Source: an uncultured Clostridia bacterium (lineage in GTDB: Bacteria > Bacillota > Clostridia > UBA1381). From it: 11,684 bases of DNA. A model generated the notes under the pieces. That model had not been told where the DNA came from and searched no databases. It saw only the letters and a list, made by a program, of their open reading frames with translations. Position 1 is the first letter of the stretch; the number at the start of each line of letters is the position of its first letter. A program made the translations under genes and the position numbers. Shown piece after piece: positions 4,910 through 11,684 of the stretch. The stretch covers positions 1-11,684 of the forward strand of contig CAKSGP010000021.1 in NCBI GenBank assembly GCA_934454745.1, given 5' to 3'.

Positions 4910-5710
4910 GTCTTGGATTGTAAAATTATCAAGCTCAATTTTGTTATTTTTCAACAAAGCAATTGCCGAAATCGTCTGATTATCGGATTTTTCAAGATCA
5001 GTTTCCTCTGATTCGCTCTTTTTCTTAAACAGACTAAAGAGCGTTTTTTTATCAGCTTGTACATCAGTTTGTGTATGCTCTGTCTGAGTATATGTATATT
5101 CCTCTGCGGTCATTGCAATGGCAAGTCCCTTAGGGTGCATATCCATTGCAATGATATACGAGCCGTTATGTCCGTTACAGCCTGCGTGTGCAGTCCCGTA
5201 AAGTCCGCCGATAACTATAATATTACCTGCGGCTATAAGTGATGCACTTTCGGGTACTGTCCCAAGCAAAATGAGATGTCCGTCAGAACGCAAGGTCATA
5301 CCGTCCTTTAATACTCCCTCATAAAATCTGGCACGGTTTGAACGAAAAACAGATATAAATTCATCATTATCCTGTTCGGACTCGTTTTTTTGTTCTGTTT
5401 CCTTGCCTCTTTCCTTATACGCCAAAATCCAATCGGTTTGGGGAATGTTTTTTGCAGAATCTGTTTCAAAGCTGACACGGCACATTGGCAAAATTCTTTT
5501 TAAAAGCTCCTCAAGCCGTTGCTTATCCGAGGATGAAAGCCGTCTTTGACCAAAGCTTATTTTACAATCGCCGTCACCAAAAAAAGCCTTGCTTTCAGAT
5601 ATGCGTTTTTCAAGCGCCTCTAAAAGCTCAAAAATACCTACATCCTCGCTTAAGTTTATACGCACACCGTCTGCCATGCCTTTAAAGGTTACAAGCTCTT
5701 TATTTTCCAT
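4898..5710 (-). CDS. minC: septum formation inhibitor MinC, with a charged insertion
   Basis: MinC blocks FtsZ assembly through its N-terminal domain and binds MinD through its C-terminal beta-helix. Here the N-terminal domain covers about residues 1-95, a charged linker covers 98-117 (KERGKETEQKNESEQD), and the beta-helix begins at FRSNRARFYEG (122) and runs through ILLGTV, IIVIGGLYGTAHAG and GSYIIAM to about 200. The final strands seem interrupted. GLAIAMTAEEY (195-205) is followed by about 40 polar residues, including KKTLFSLFKKK (221-231), before the closing strand ISAIALLKNNKIELDNF. At 270 residues the protein is longer than usual (about 210-235). I prefer ATG 5710, since the ribosome site AAAGGAG is 10 bases before it and only 1 base before the in-frame ATG at 5719. 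It starts 18 bases after the PBP2 stop. Confidence 0.88.
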   Translation of the reverse strand: MENKELVTFKGMADGVRINLSEDVGIFELLEALEKRISESKAFFGDGDCKISFGQRRLSSSDKQRLEELLKRILPMCRVSFETDSAKNIPQTDWILAYKERGKETEQKNESEQDNDEFISVFRSNRARFYEGVLKDGMTLRSDGHLILLGTVPESASLIAAGNIIVIGGLYGTAHAGCNGHNGSYIIAMDMHPKGLAIAMTAEEYTYTQTEHTQTDVQADKKTLFSLFKKKSESEETDLEKSDNQTISAIALLKNNKIELDNFTIQDFTN

Positions 5711-5728
5711 TTTCCGCATTCTCCTTTC

Positions 5729-7798
5729 TTATTGTATCATTCCGTTTACTTCAGGCGAAGGAGTTTCCTCTGACTCTGAAGCAGAGCCAAAGAAATACTT
5801 ATCAAAAACATCTCTTGCAACACGTCCTGCATTTGTTCCGCGAACTCCGTGTTCAAGCACTACTGCAATTGCTATCTGCGGATCGTCAAAGGGTGCAAAC
5901 GCAATAAATATAGCGTTGTTTTCGCCCTTTCCAAGCTGTGCCGTTCCCGTTTTACCGCCAACCTTAATGGGATAACCCTCAAAAATCGAGCTTGCACTAC
6001 CCTCATCTACAACCTTTTTCATACCATCGTGAATTTTATTGATCGCATCAGGTGAAATATCAATTTTTTCAATTACCTGAGGTTTAAATTCCTCAACAAT
6101 AGAGCCGTCAACAGACGAACGTATGCTGTCTATTAAATTCACCTTGTAGCGTGTACCGCCGTTTGCGATTGTGGCACAGTAGTTTGCAAGCTGTACAGGA
6201 GTAAAAAGGCTGTACGACTGTCCGATTGCCGCCTGAAGCGTATCGCCGCCAAACCAGCTACTATCGGTAACGTTTTTTACCACCTGTTCTTTATATCCAG
6301 GGCTTGCCATATGTCCTGAGGTTTCCTCAGTAAGCTCAATGCCCGTATATTCGCCAAGTCCGAATTTTTTTGCATATTCATCAATTTTGTCAATTCCAAG
6401 CCGTCTGCCAAGCTCATAGAAATAAACATTACAGGAGTTCTCAATCGCCTGCGTAACGTTCTGATGACCATGGGTAAGGTGATATTCTGACCATATCCAA
6501 CAGCTTGGCTGGTAGTCCTGATAGAAATCATAAATACCTGTACAGGTAATCTGTTCATTTGTTTTTATTACCCCGGACTGTATTCCGGCAATCGCCGTAA
6601 GAGGCTTAAAGGTTGAACCGGGACTGTAAAGACCTGAAACTGCACGGTTAAGCATCGGGTTTGATTCGTCTTTAATCAGTTCGGAATAATCCTCGTTAAA
6701 GGTTGACATATCATAGGTGGGGTATGAGGCTATGGCAAGGGTGTTGCCTGTGTTTACATCAAGCACTACCGCACCGCCTGCGTTACAGCCGCCGCCTATT
6801 CCTTTTATTGTGTTTTCAAGGGAGGTTTCAAGAGTGCTTTGAAGCTCCGAATCAATTGTAAGCATTACATAATTACCCGGTACCGGGTCTTTTGATGCGT
6901 ACAGCTCAACCTCTTTACCGTCAATTTTGGTATATGTGCCTTCAATACCGTCTATACCGCGAAGATACTGTTCCGCCCAGCGTTCAACGCCCTGCTTACC
7001 GATTAAATCGTTAATTCCGTATCCCTTTTCTTTATTTTTAGTATATTCATCACTTGAAATTTGTCCTGTTCTGCCGAGAATATGGGTAGCAAAGCCGGGA
7101 TTTGTGTATGACCTTATATAATCCTCTGCAATAGTTATGCCCTTAATCGACTCACGGCGGCTCTTTATAGCAGTTACCGCCTCGGCACTTATATCCTCAG
7201 CAATTGTTACAGGCGTTACTGCCGAAAATTGCTTTATATCCGCTTCATATCTTATTCCCACAATGTCACGGACACGCTTACTCTCACGGTCGCCCTCTAT
7301 ATGGAAAATATCACAATAGGCATTAATAATCTCCTGTGCATCCATTTTTGAATTGATATATTCGCCTGTATATTTATTGTTCTCAAACCAGCTTTTTTTC
7401 TCGTCTCCTGTCTTGCCATTATCGTTTTTATCCTGAAATTCAAATTTATATGGTGCTTCCAAAGAAATTGGCAGTGTGTTCACAGCCGCACAGCCTGTAT
7501 CGTCAAGGATATCTAAAACATCGTTTATTGTCTTATTTATAACCGCATCATCGCTGCTCATTTTTTGCAGACGCAAGGAATATCCCACCTTGTTTGTAAC
7601 AAGGACCTTTCCGTATTTGTCAAGGATATCGCCTCTGGGTGCAGTAGTGGTTATGTTCGCAGATGCTCGTGATCGGGCAGTTTTTACATAAGCCTCGCCG
7701 TTAATAATCTGCATAGAAAACAGACGCACCAAAATAAGTATTAACATAACAAACGCAATAATTTTTAGCAATAAAAAGCGGTATTTACTGTTATACAT
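5729..7798 (-). CDS. mrdA: penicillin-binding protein 2, class B transpeptidase of the elongasome
   Basis: A membrane-anchored D,D-transpeptidase that cross-links peptidoglycan on the lateral wall together with MreBCD and RodA. The 689 residues start with a short cytoplasmic tail and one membrane segment (about 10-30). A PBP-dimer domain follows (to about 300), including TTTAPRGDILDKYG near 50-63 and the HILGRTG segment at 239. The transpeptidase motifs are S395-T-F-K398 (SPGSTFKP), S455-C-N457 and K616-T-G (KTGTAQ). The CW-x-HGHQNVTQAIENSCNVYFYELG region is characteristic of PBP2 rather than the septal PBP3. A short acidic tail (SASESEETPSPE) ends the protein. The ATG at 7798 has TAAGG just upstream and follows mreD by 18 bases. 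No rodA is in the window. Confidence in PBP2 type is high from motifs and mre context. Confidence 0.93.
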   Translation of the reverse strand: MYNSKYRFLLLKIIAFVMLILILVRLFSMQIINGEAYVKTARSRASANITTTAPRGDILDKYGKVLVTNKVGYSLRLQKMSSDDAVINKTINDVLDILDDTGCAAVNTLPISLEAPYKFEFQDKNDNGKTGDEKKSWFENNKYTGEYINSKMDAQEIINAYCDIFHIEGDRESKRVRDIVGIRYEADIKQFSAVTPVTIAEDISAEAVTAIKSRRESIKGITIAEDYIRSYTNPGFATHILGRTGQISSDEYTKNKEKGYGINDLIGKQGVERWAEQYLRGIDGIEGTYTKIDGKEVELYASKDPVPGNYVMLTIDSELQSTLETSLENTIKGIGGGCNAGGAVVLDVNTGNTLAIASYPTYDMSTFNEDYSELIKDESNPMLNRAVSGLYSPGSTFKPLTAIAGIQSGVIKTNEQITCTGIYDFYQDYQPSCWIWSEYHLTHGHQNVTQAIENSCNVYFYELGRRLGIDKIDEYAKKFGLGEYTGIELTEETSGHMASPGYKEQVVKNVTDSSWFGGDTLQAAIGQSYSLFTPVQLANYCATIANGGTRYKVNLIDSIRSSVDGSIVEEFKPQVIEKIDISPDAINKIHDGMKKVVDEGSASSIFEGYPIKVGGKTGTAQLGKGENNAIFIAFAPFDDPQIAIAVVLEHGVRGTNAGRVARDVFDKYFFGSASESEETPSPEVNGMIQ

Positions 7799-7816
7799 AA
7801 AACCTTAGTTCCTTTC

Positions 7817-8314
7817 CTATGCTGTTAAAAGCTTTTTGTCATTGAATTTAAACATTGTCCTTTTAAGTATTAAATATATAATGCAGGATGCTATGGTTGT
7901 ATACACGGTGTAGCGTATAGCTGTATTTAAAACAAATCCCACAGACATAGCCTTTGAAAATATAAAATACTCTGAAATACACATTATAAAAGCAAAAACA
8001 GCTATAACAGCCTGAGTACGTACAAACTGCGGAATAAACCGTATATAATCCTTTATAATATATGCCGTAACGGCGGCAAGTCCAGCTAAAATCGCCACAA
8101 GGGAAAACACTCTGCCTGTTCCGGTAGCAGTGAGCAGAGATGTTATTATAATCACCGCTGATGCCTTACTGAATTTGCTCTCAAGAACTGTATAGGAAAC
8201 TGCAAAGCCTAACAGGAGTTCAGGAGTAAATTCTGAGCCGAACAAAATAGGGCATATTATGTTTTGCAGTAAATATAGAACAAAAATACATAAAACAAGC
8301 TTTAAATTTTTCAT
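7817..8314 (-). CDS. mreD: rod shape-determining membrane protein MreD
   Basis: A small integral membrane protein that bridges MreC and the elongation complex. The 165 residues are very hydrophobic, with about five to six membrane segments (roughly 5-25, 30-46, 52-66, 68-88, 100-120 and 127-150). The N-terminal motif LYLLQNIICPILF and the following PELLLGFAVSYTVLES are the usual MreD pattern. Sequence similarity in this family is low, so the call rests on size, topology and position between mreC and PBP2. ATG 8314 follows the mreC stop by 16 bases, with AAGGG about 10 bases before it. The basic tail KRTMFKFNDKKLLTA should be cytoplasmic. Confidence 0.88.
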   Translation of the reverse strand: MKNLKLVLCIFVLYLLQNIICPILFGSEFTPELLLGFAVSYTVLESKFSKASAVIIITSLLTATGTGRVFSLVAILAGLAAVTAYIIKDYIRFIPQFVRTQAVIAVFAFIMCISEYFIFSKAMSVGFVLNTAIRYTVYTTIASCIIYLILKRTMFKFNDKKLLTA

Positions 8315-8330
8315 TACCCATTTTCCCTTC

Positions 8331-9155
8331 TTATTTTGTGCTGGTTATGACAAGGACATTGCGAAGTGACGAAAAATCCACCGCCGGATCAATTTCTGCA
8401 TAGTTTAGAGTACCGGCACTGTTAGCAGATACATTTACTACCGTTCCTATTACAAGTCCTTGCGGATATATTCCGCCGCTGCCTGATGCTTCTATAACGT
8501 CGCCTACAATAATGGGTGTATCCCTATCAAGAAACGACAGCTTACATTTAAGGTCCTTTGCAAGCTCGTCATCACCCTCTGCAAGTCCCGTACCATCTGT
8601 TCTTGATACCTTTATACCTATAACCGAGGACTTATCAAGAATTGTTGTAACAATAGAATAGCTTGGTCCGACCTCTGTAACACTGCCTACTATTCCGTCA
8701 GGTGTTATTACAGCCGCGCCCTTGGATATACCGTTTATTGCACCCTTATTAATTTCAATCACACGGTACCATTCGTTTTGGGAATAGGAAATAACGCTTG
8801 CGGCAACTGATGTATATTCATCAGCTGTTGAATTTTTAAGCTCCAAAAGTGCGGATAAACGCTCGTTTTCCTCTTTGTATGCACTTATATCGCGTGCCTC
8901 CTGCTTGAGCCTGATGATTTCCGCTTCAAGCTTTTCGTTATCACTTTTATATACACGCATATCCCATATAATATCACGTACATTGCCAAGTGAATATGCA
9001 ATATAGGAAACTCCGCTTTTTAACGGTGATGCAACTGTATTTACAACCGCTGACACAGGGTTAAAGCCTGCAAAATGCTCTATAACAAAGCAACCTGCAG
9101 AAATTGCGGCAATCACAATTATGGTTGATTTCCAATTTTTAGAAAAGAAGCTCAT
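8331..9155 (-). CDS. mreC: rod shape-determining protein MreC
   Basis: An extracytoplasmic scaffold that links MreB and MreD with PBP2. The 274 residues have a single N-terminal membrane anchor (about 10-27), a helical coiled-coil stretch (about 65-108, YKSDNEKLEAEIIRLKQEAR onward) and the paired beta-barrel domain to the end. Family marks are ELKNS near 105, VIEINKGAINGISKGAAVITPDG (132-154, cited in part), GIVGSVTEVGP, and GDVIEASGSGGIYPQGLVIG (218-237). Length matches the family. The ATG at 9155 has GGGAGA as ribosome site and is 11 bases after the mreB stop, so the two are tightly coupled. Confidence 0.94.
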   Translation of the reverse strand: MSFFSKNWKSTIIVIAAISAGCFVIEHFAGFNPVSAVVNTVASPLKSGVSYIAYSLGNVRDIIWDMRVYKSDNEKLEAEIIRLKQEARDISAYKEENERLSALLELKNSTADEYTSVAASVISYSQNEWYRVIEINKGAINGISKGAAVITPDGIVGSVTEVGPSYSIVTTILDKSSVIGIKVSRTDGTGLAEGDDELAKDLKCKLSFLDRDTPIIVGDVIEASGSGGIYPQGLVIGTVVNVSANSAGTLNYAEIDPAVDFSSLRNVLVITSTK

Positions 9156-9166
9156 TGTATTCTCCC

Positions 9167-10168
9167 TTACTTACGTCTTGCTAAAAGCTCTTTGATGTTA
9201 TCTAATGCCTTGCCTGTTCCTACCGCAACACAATCAAGGGGATATTCTGCAACGTATGCCGGTATTTTTGTAACACTCGTAAGCAAGCGGTCAAGACCTT
9301 TTATAAGTGCACCGCCGCCTGTAAGCATAATGCCGCGCTCCATAACATCTGCGGCAAGCTCCGGCGGAGTATGCTCAAGTGTCATTTTCACCGCCTCAAG
9401 CATTTCTTCTATATTTTCACGCATTGCCTCACGTATCTGACTTTCTTTTACCTGCACGGTTTTGGGGAGTCCTGTTCTTACATCACGTCCGCGGACATCA
9501 AAAAGCTCCTCATCATCGTCCTCGTAAGCCGAGCCGATTGCAAATTTAATTTCCTCTGCCATTTTGTCGCCTACGTTAATACCTACATTCTTTTTAAGGT
9601 AGTTTATTATTGCAGTATCCAACGCATCCCCTGCAACACGGATTGACTGTGATGAAACAATTCCGCCCATAGATATAACTGCAACCTCAGTTGTTCCGCC
9701 GCCTATATCCATTACCATACTTCCTGTTGCACGTTGAACGGGGAGTCCTGCACCCATAGCCGCCGCCATAGGCTCCTCAATCAGTGCGACCTCCTTTGCG
9801 CCTGCCTGAATAACAGCCTCCTCAACGGCACGTCTTTCAACCTCTGTAATTCCTGAAGGTATGCAGACTACAACTCTCGGTTTCATAATTCCCACAACGT
9901 TTGATTTGCGGATAAAATGCTTTATCATTGCCTGGGTTATGTCAAAGTCAGCAATAACTCCGTCCTTCATCGGGCGTACCGCTATTATATTATCAGGTGT
10001 TCTGCCTATCATTCGGTTTGCATCTTCACCCACAGCAACTATTTTACCTGTATATCTGTCAATTGCGACAACTGACGGCTCGCGGATAACTATTCCCTTG
10101 CCTCTTACGTATATAAGGGTGTTTGCCGTACCCAAGTCAATTGCCACATCTTTTGTTAAAATTCCCAT
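9167..10168 (-). CDS. mreB: actin-like rod shape protein MreB
   Basis: An ATP-binding actin homologue that forms short filaments on the inner membrane face and guides lateral wall synthesis. The 333-residue length is standard. The phosphate-1 loop is DLGTAN (11-16), the phosphate-2 loop DIGGGTTEV (154-162), the adenosine motif LTGGGALIKGLD (282-293), and the catalytic Glu lies in IEEPMAAA (130-137). The segment AYEDDDEELFDVRGRD replaces the more usual neutral loop and is notably acidic, though still within the normal range. ATG 10168 has GGAGG 10 bases upstream and follows maf by 19 bases. Confidence 0.97.
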   Translation of the reverse strand: MGILTKDVAIDLGTANTLIYVRGKGIVIREPSVVAIDRYTGKIVAVGEDANRMIGRTPDNIIAVRPMKDGVIADFDITQAMIKHFIRKSNVVGIMKPRVVVCIPSGITEVERRAVEEAVIQAGAKEVALIEEPMAAAMGAGLPVQRATGSMVMDIGGGTTEVAVISMGGIVSSQSIRVAGDALDTAIINYLKKNVGINVGDKMAEEIKFAIGSAYEDDDEELFDVRGRDVRTGLPKTVQVKESQIREAMRENIEEMLEAVKMTLEHTPPELAADVMERGIMLTGGGALIKGLDRLLTSVTKIPAYVAEYPLDCVAVGTGKALDNIKELLARRK

Positions 10169-10187
10169 TAACTTCTATCCTCCAAAA

Positions 10188-10778
10188 TTACATCAATTTA
10201 AAACCAAATTCTGTTTCAAGCACATCTGCCAGCTCACTTACAGGCAGTCCGACTACATTAAAATAGTCGCCCTCTATTCGGTCTATAAGCATTGCCCCAA
10301 GTCCCTGTATTCCGTACGAGCCTGCCTTGTCCATAGGCTCCTTTGTATCAATATACCTCTCGATTTTTTCCTCTGTCAGCTTTTTAAATACTACATCGGT
10401 ACGTACATTTTTACATACTGTAAAAGCATCATAAAGACGCATAACGCAAAAGCCTGTATAGACAGAATGGGTTTTCCCCGAAAGTGACGTAAGCATTTCT
10501 TTTGCGTCCTCTTCATCCTTTGGCTTGCCTAAAATTTTGCCATCATTTACAACTATCGTGTCTGCCGATATAATGATTGCATCTTTCTTGTCTATAACGG
10601 TCTTTGCAACTGCACAGGCCTTTAGGAGTGCAAGCTCTTGTACATATATTTCAGGCGGTACTTGTGTATCTACCGCACTCTCATCGGTCTTTGACACTTT
10701 GATTGTAAACGATAGTCCCATATTTCCTAAAAGCTCACGGCGTCTTGGGGATGCCGAAGCAAGAATTATTTCTGACAT
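10188..10778 (-). CDS. maf: Maf-family nucleoside triphosphate pyrophosphatase
   Basis: A cytoplasmic house-cleaning pyrophosphatase that hydrolyses nucleoside triphosphates, including modified or non-canonical ones, to monophosphates. Bacillus Maf is also linked to septum inhibition. The 196 residues contain ILASASPRRRELL (5-17), the catalytic-region ISADTIV (70-76), GKPKDEEDA (84-92), the Tyr-rich GKTHSVYTGF (101-110) and KAGSYGIQGLGAMLI (151-165), all standard. Substrate preference (dTTP/UTP or pyrimidine-specific versus m7GTP) cannot be fixed by eye. ATG 10778 has AAAGGA upstream. It is the usual gene in front of mreB in Firmicutes. Confidence 0.95.
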   Translation of the reverse strand: MSEIILASASPRRRELLGNMGLSFTIKVSKTDESAVDTQVPPEIYVQELALLKACAVAKTVIDKKDAIIISADTIVVNDGKILGKPKDEEDAKEMLTSLSGKTHSVYTGFCVMRLYDAFTVCKNVRTDVVFKKLTEEKIERYIDTKEPMDKAGSYGIQGLGAMLIDRIEGDYFNVVGLPVSELADVLETEFGFKLM

Positions 10779-10804
10779 ATCTTTTTCCTTTCGTGTACCT
10801 GTAC

Positions 10805-11684
10805 TTAAACGCCTCTTTTTAAATGTCCTCTTGTAAAGGTATTATCAGGCATAGATGGCTGTTTTTTGCCATCAAGCGCTAAGCGGTACATATTTACTAT
10901 CTTTACACAATCAGACGGATTTTCCACGGTGAAATTCAACCTTATGCAATTTACACCGGTAGCTTTGATTTCATCTATCATATCCGCCGTATAAATAGGC
11001 TTGGAGTTTAATAAAACCGATTTACACCCTTTAGTGCATATCATAGGAAACTCCATTCCTTTTCTGTCCCTTAATTTATATATATTATTCCCATTCTGAC
11101 ATCTGCCCATAGCCTTTATGGGACAGTTTTTCATAATCATAAGGGGAATATGCCCATAGCCTATAATTTCTGTTTGTGTTTTTTCTATATGAGAAATCGC
11201 GGATTTTATATCACGAAGGTTAAGCTCCGGTGAAATCGTAACACAGCTAAGCTCGGAAAACATATCTGCAGTATATGAATTATATATATTCAGTCTCCAT
11301 TCGCCGTATTTTGCCTTGTCCTTGTACTTTACTAAAGCTGCCGGTGAGCTTATGCTTACATATTCGGTTGCTACTTCCTCATCAGTAAGGATATCGGCAG
11401 TGCGTGAAACGATTTCTATATTGGTTTTTTCCTTTATAAGCTCCCTTGCAACATCACATGGGGCATATATCCGTTTTACTCCGCCATTTTTTATTATTGC
11501 AATACCCTGCTCTATTGAGGATACCTCAGCAGAAAGATATATTTGTGTATATTGACTATTTTTTCCAAATAACAAAGGTATATCAACAACACGTTTTTCC
11601 TCTCTTTTAGAAAGCTCTCTTTTAAGACTTTCCGAAAGGCTTCTTCGGTGAGCGGGGGGAGCTTCGCTCCCCCCTGCACCCCCC
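10805..11684 (-). CDS. C-terminal part of a large U32-family (peptidase U32 / DUF3656) protein, 5' end off window
   Basis: The frame is open from the TAA at 10805 to the window edge, about 293 codons, with no convincing start inside. The C-terminal module matches long U32 proteins: ELNLRDIKSAISHIEKT, then IIGYGHIPLMIMKNCPI, LRDRKGMEFPMICTKGC, NSKPIYTADMIDEIK and CIRLNFTVEN. Four cysteines (CPIKAMGRC, then CTKGC 20 residues on) resemble the spaced cysteines that bind [4Fe-4S] in RlhA, TrhP and UbiU/V; a cluster here is inference. Relatives modify rRNA or tRNA or were named collagenase-like proteases, so the reaction is not known for this one. The part from about 11575 to 11650 (RRSLSESLKRELSKREEKR) fits the linker between the two halves. 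Upstream of that the frame crosses a GC-rich hairpin. The gene ends 26 bases before maf. Confidence 0.78.
   Translation of the reverse strand, partial: GGAGGSEAPPAHRRSLSESLKRELSKREEKRVVDIPLLFGKNSQYTQIYLSAEVSSIEQGIAIIKNGGVKRIYAPCDVARELIKEKTNIEIVSRTADILTDEEVATEYVSISSPAALVKYKDKAKYGEWRLNIYNSYTADMFSELSCVTISPELNLRDIKSAISHIEKTQTEIIGYGHIPLMIMKNCPIKAMGRCQNGNNIYKLRDRKGMEFPMICTKGCKSVLLNSKPIYTADMIDEIKATGVNCIRLNFTVENPSDCVKIVNMYRLALDGKKQPSMPDNTFTRGHLKRGV
11654..11674. repeat. GC-rich 9-bp hairpin at the window edge, likely part of a dispersed repeat
   Basis: On the minus strand GGGGGGAGC and GCTCCCCCC form a perfect stem around a GAA loop, preceded by GGGGGGTGCA that runs to the edge. The block is almost all G and C in an otherwise AT-rich window. 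It lies inside the open U32 frame and would encode GGAGGSEAPPA there. The composition suggests an inserted palindromic repeat. The end of the window in this block would fit a contig broken at a multicopy repeat. Confidence 0.6.

Noticed and set aside
9861..10487. A 208-codon plus-strand frame across the start of mreB and the end of maf
   Set aside because: It is antisense to two firmly identified genes and shows no family motifs or ribosome site.
11573..11575. TTG at 11575 as the start of a 256-residue protein
   Set aside because: The frame remains open upstream to the edge, and the upstream residues fit the U32 linker, so this is an internal Leu codon of a longer gene.

Overview
The window reads as chromosome of a low-GC, anaerobic, rod-shaped Firmicute of the class Clostridia. 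The reasons are AT-rich intergenic DNA, strong SigA-type promoters and GGAGG ribosome sites, two rubrerythrins under a PerR-type regulator, and a maf-mreBCD-PBP2-minCD cell-shape cluster. The species cannot be named from this sequence. Every credible gene is on the minus strand, so transcription runs from high to low coordinates.

From the right-hand edge downwards, positions 11684 to 3600 look like one long transcription unit: the C-terminal part of a large U32-family protein (cut by the edge), maf, mreB, mreC, mreD, a PBP2-type transpeptidase, minC, minD and mgsA. Gaps are about 10 to 45 bases. The unit ends in a strong intrinsic terminator that contains the mgsA stop codon. MreB, MreC, MreD and PBP2 build the elongation machinery, MinC and MinD place the division site, Maf is a nucleotide pyrophosphatase linked to division, and MgsA makes methylglyoxal from DHAP. 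No minE is present. A good internal promoter lies between minC and minD.

Positions 3577 to 2286 hold an oxidative-stress operon with its own promoter, palindromic operator and terminator: perR, a reverse rubrerythrin (rubredoxin domain first) and a BFD-like [2Fe-2S] protein. Next, in what looks like empty DNA, is the frameshifted tail of a response-regulator receiver domain, whose stop codon overlaps the promoter of a classical rubrerythrin (1891 to 1352).

The left end is metY (O-acetylhomoserine sulfhydrylase), cut by the edge. It has a near-consensus promoter, a 25-bp near-perfect palindromic operator over the expected start site, and a possible 19-codon leader ORF.

The points most worth a second look are the metY control region with its leader ORF, MgsA with Tyr where His98 is expected, MinC with a charged insertion carrying a membrane-anchor-like motif, MinCD without MinE, the receiver-domain fossil, and a GC-rich hairpin read in frame through the U32 gene at the right edge. 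I saw no tRNA, rRNA, CRISPR array or intact mobile element. I did not find a clearly new multi-gene system.
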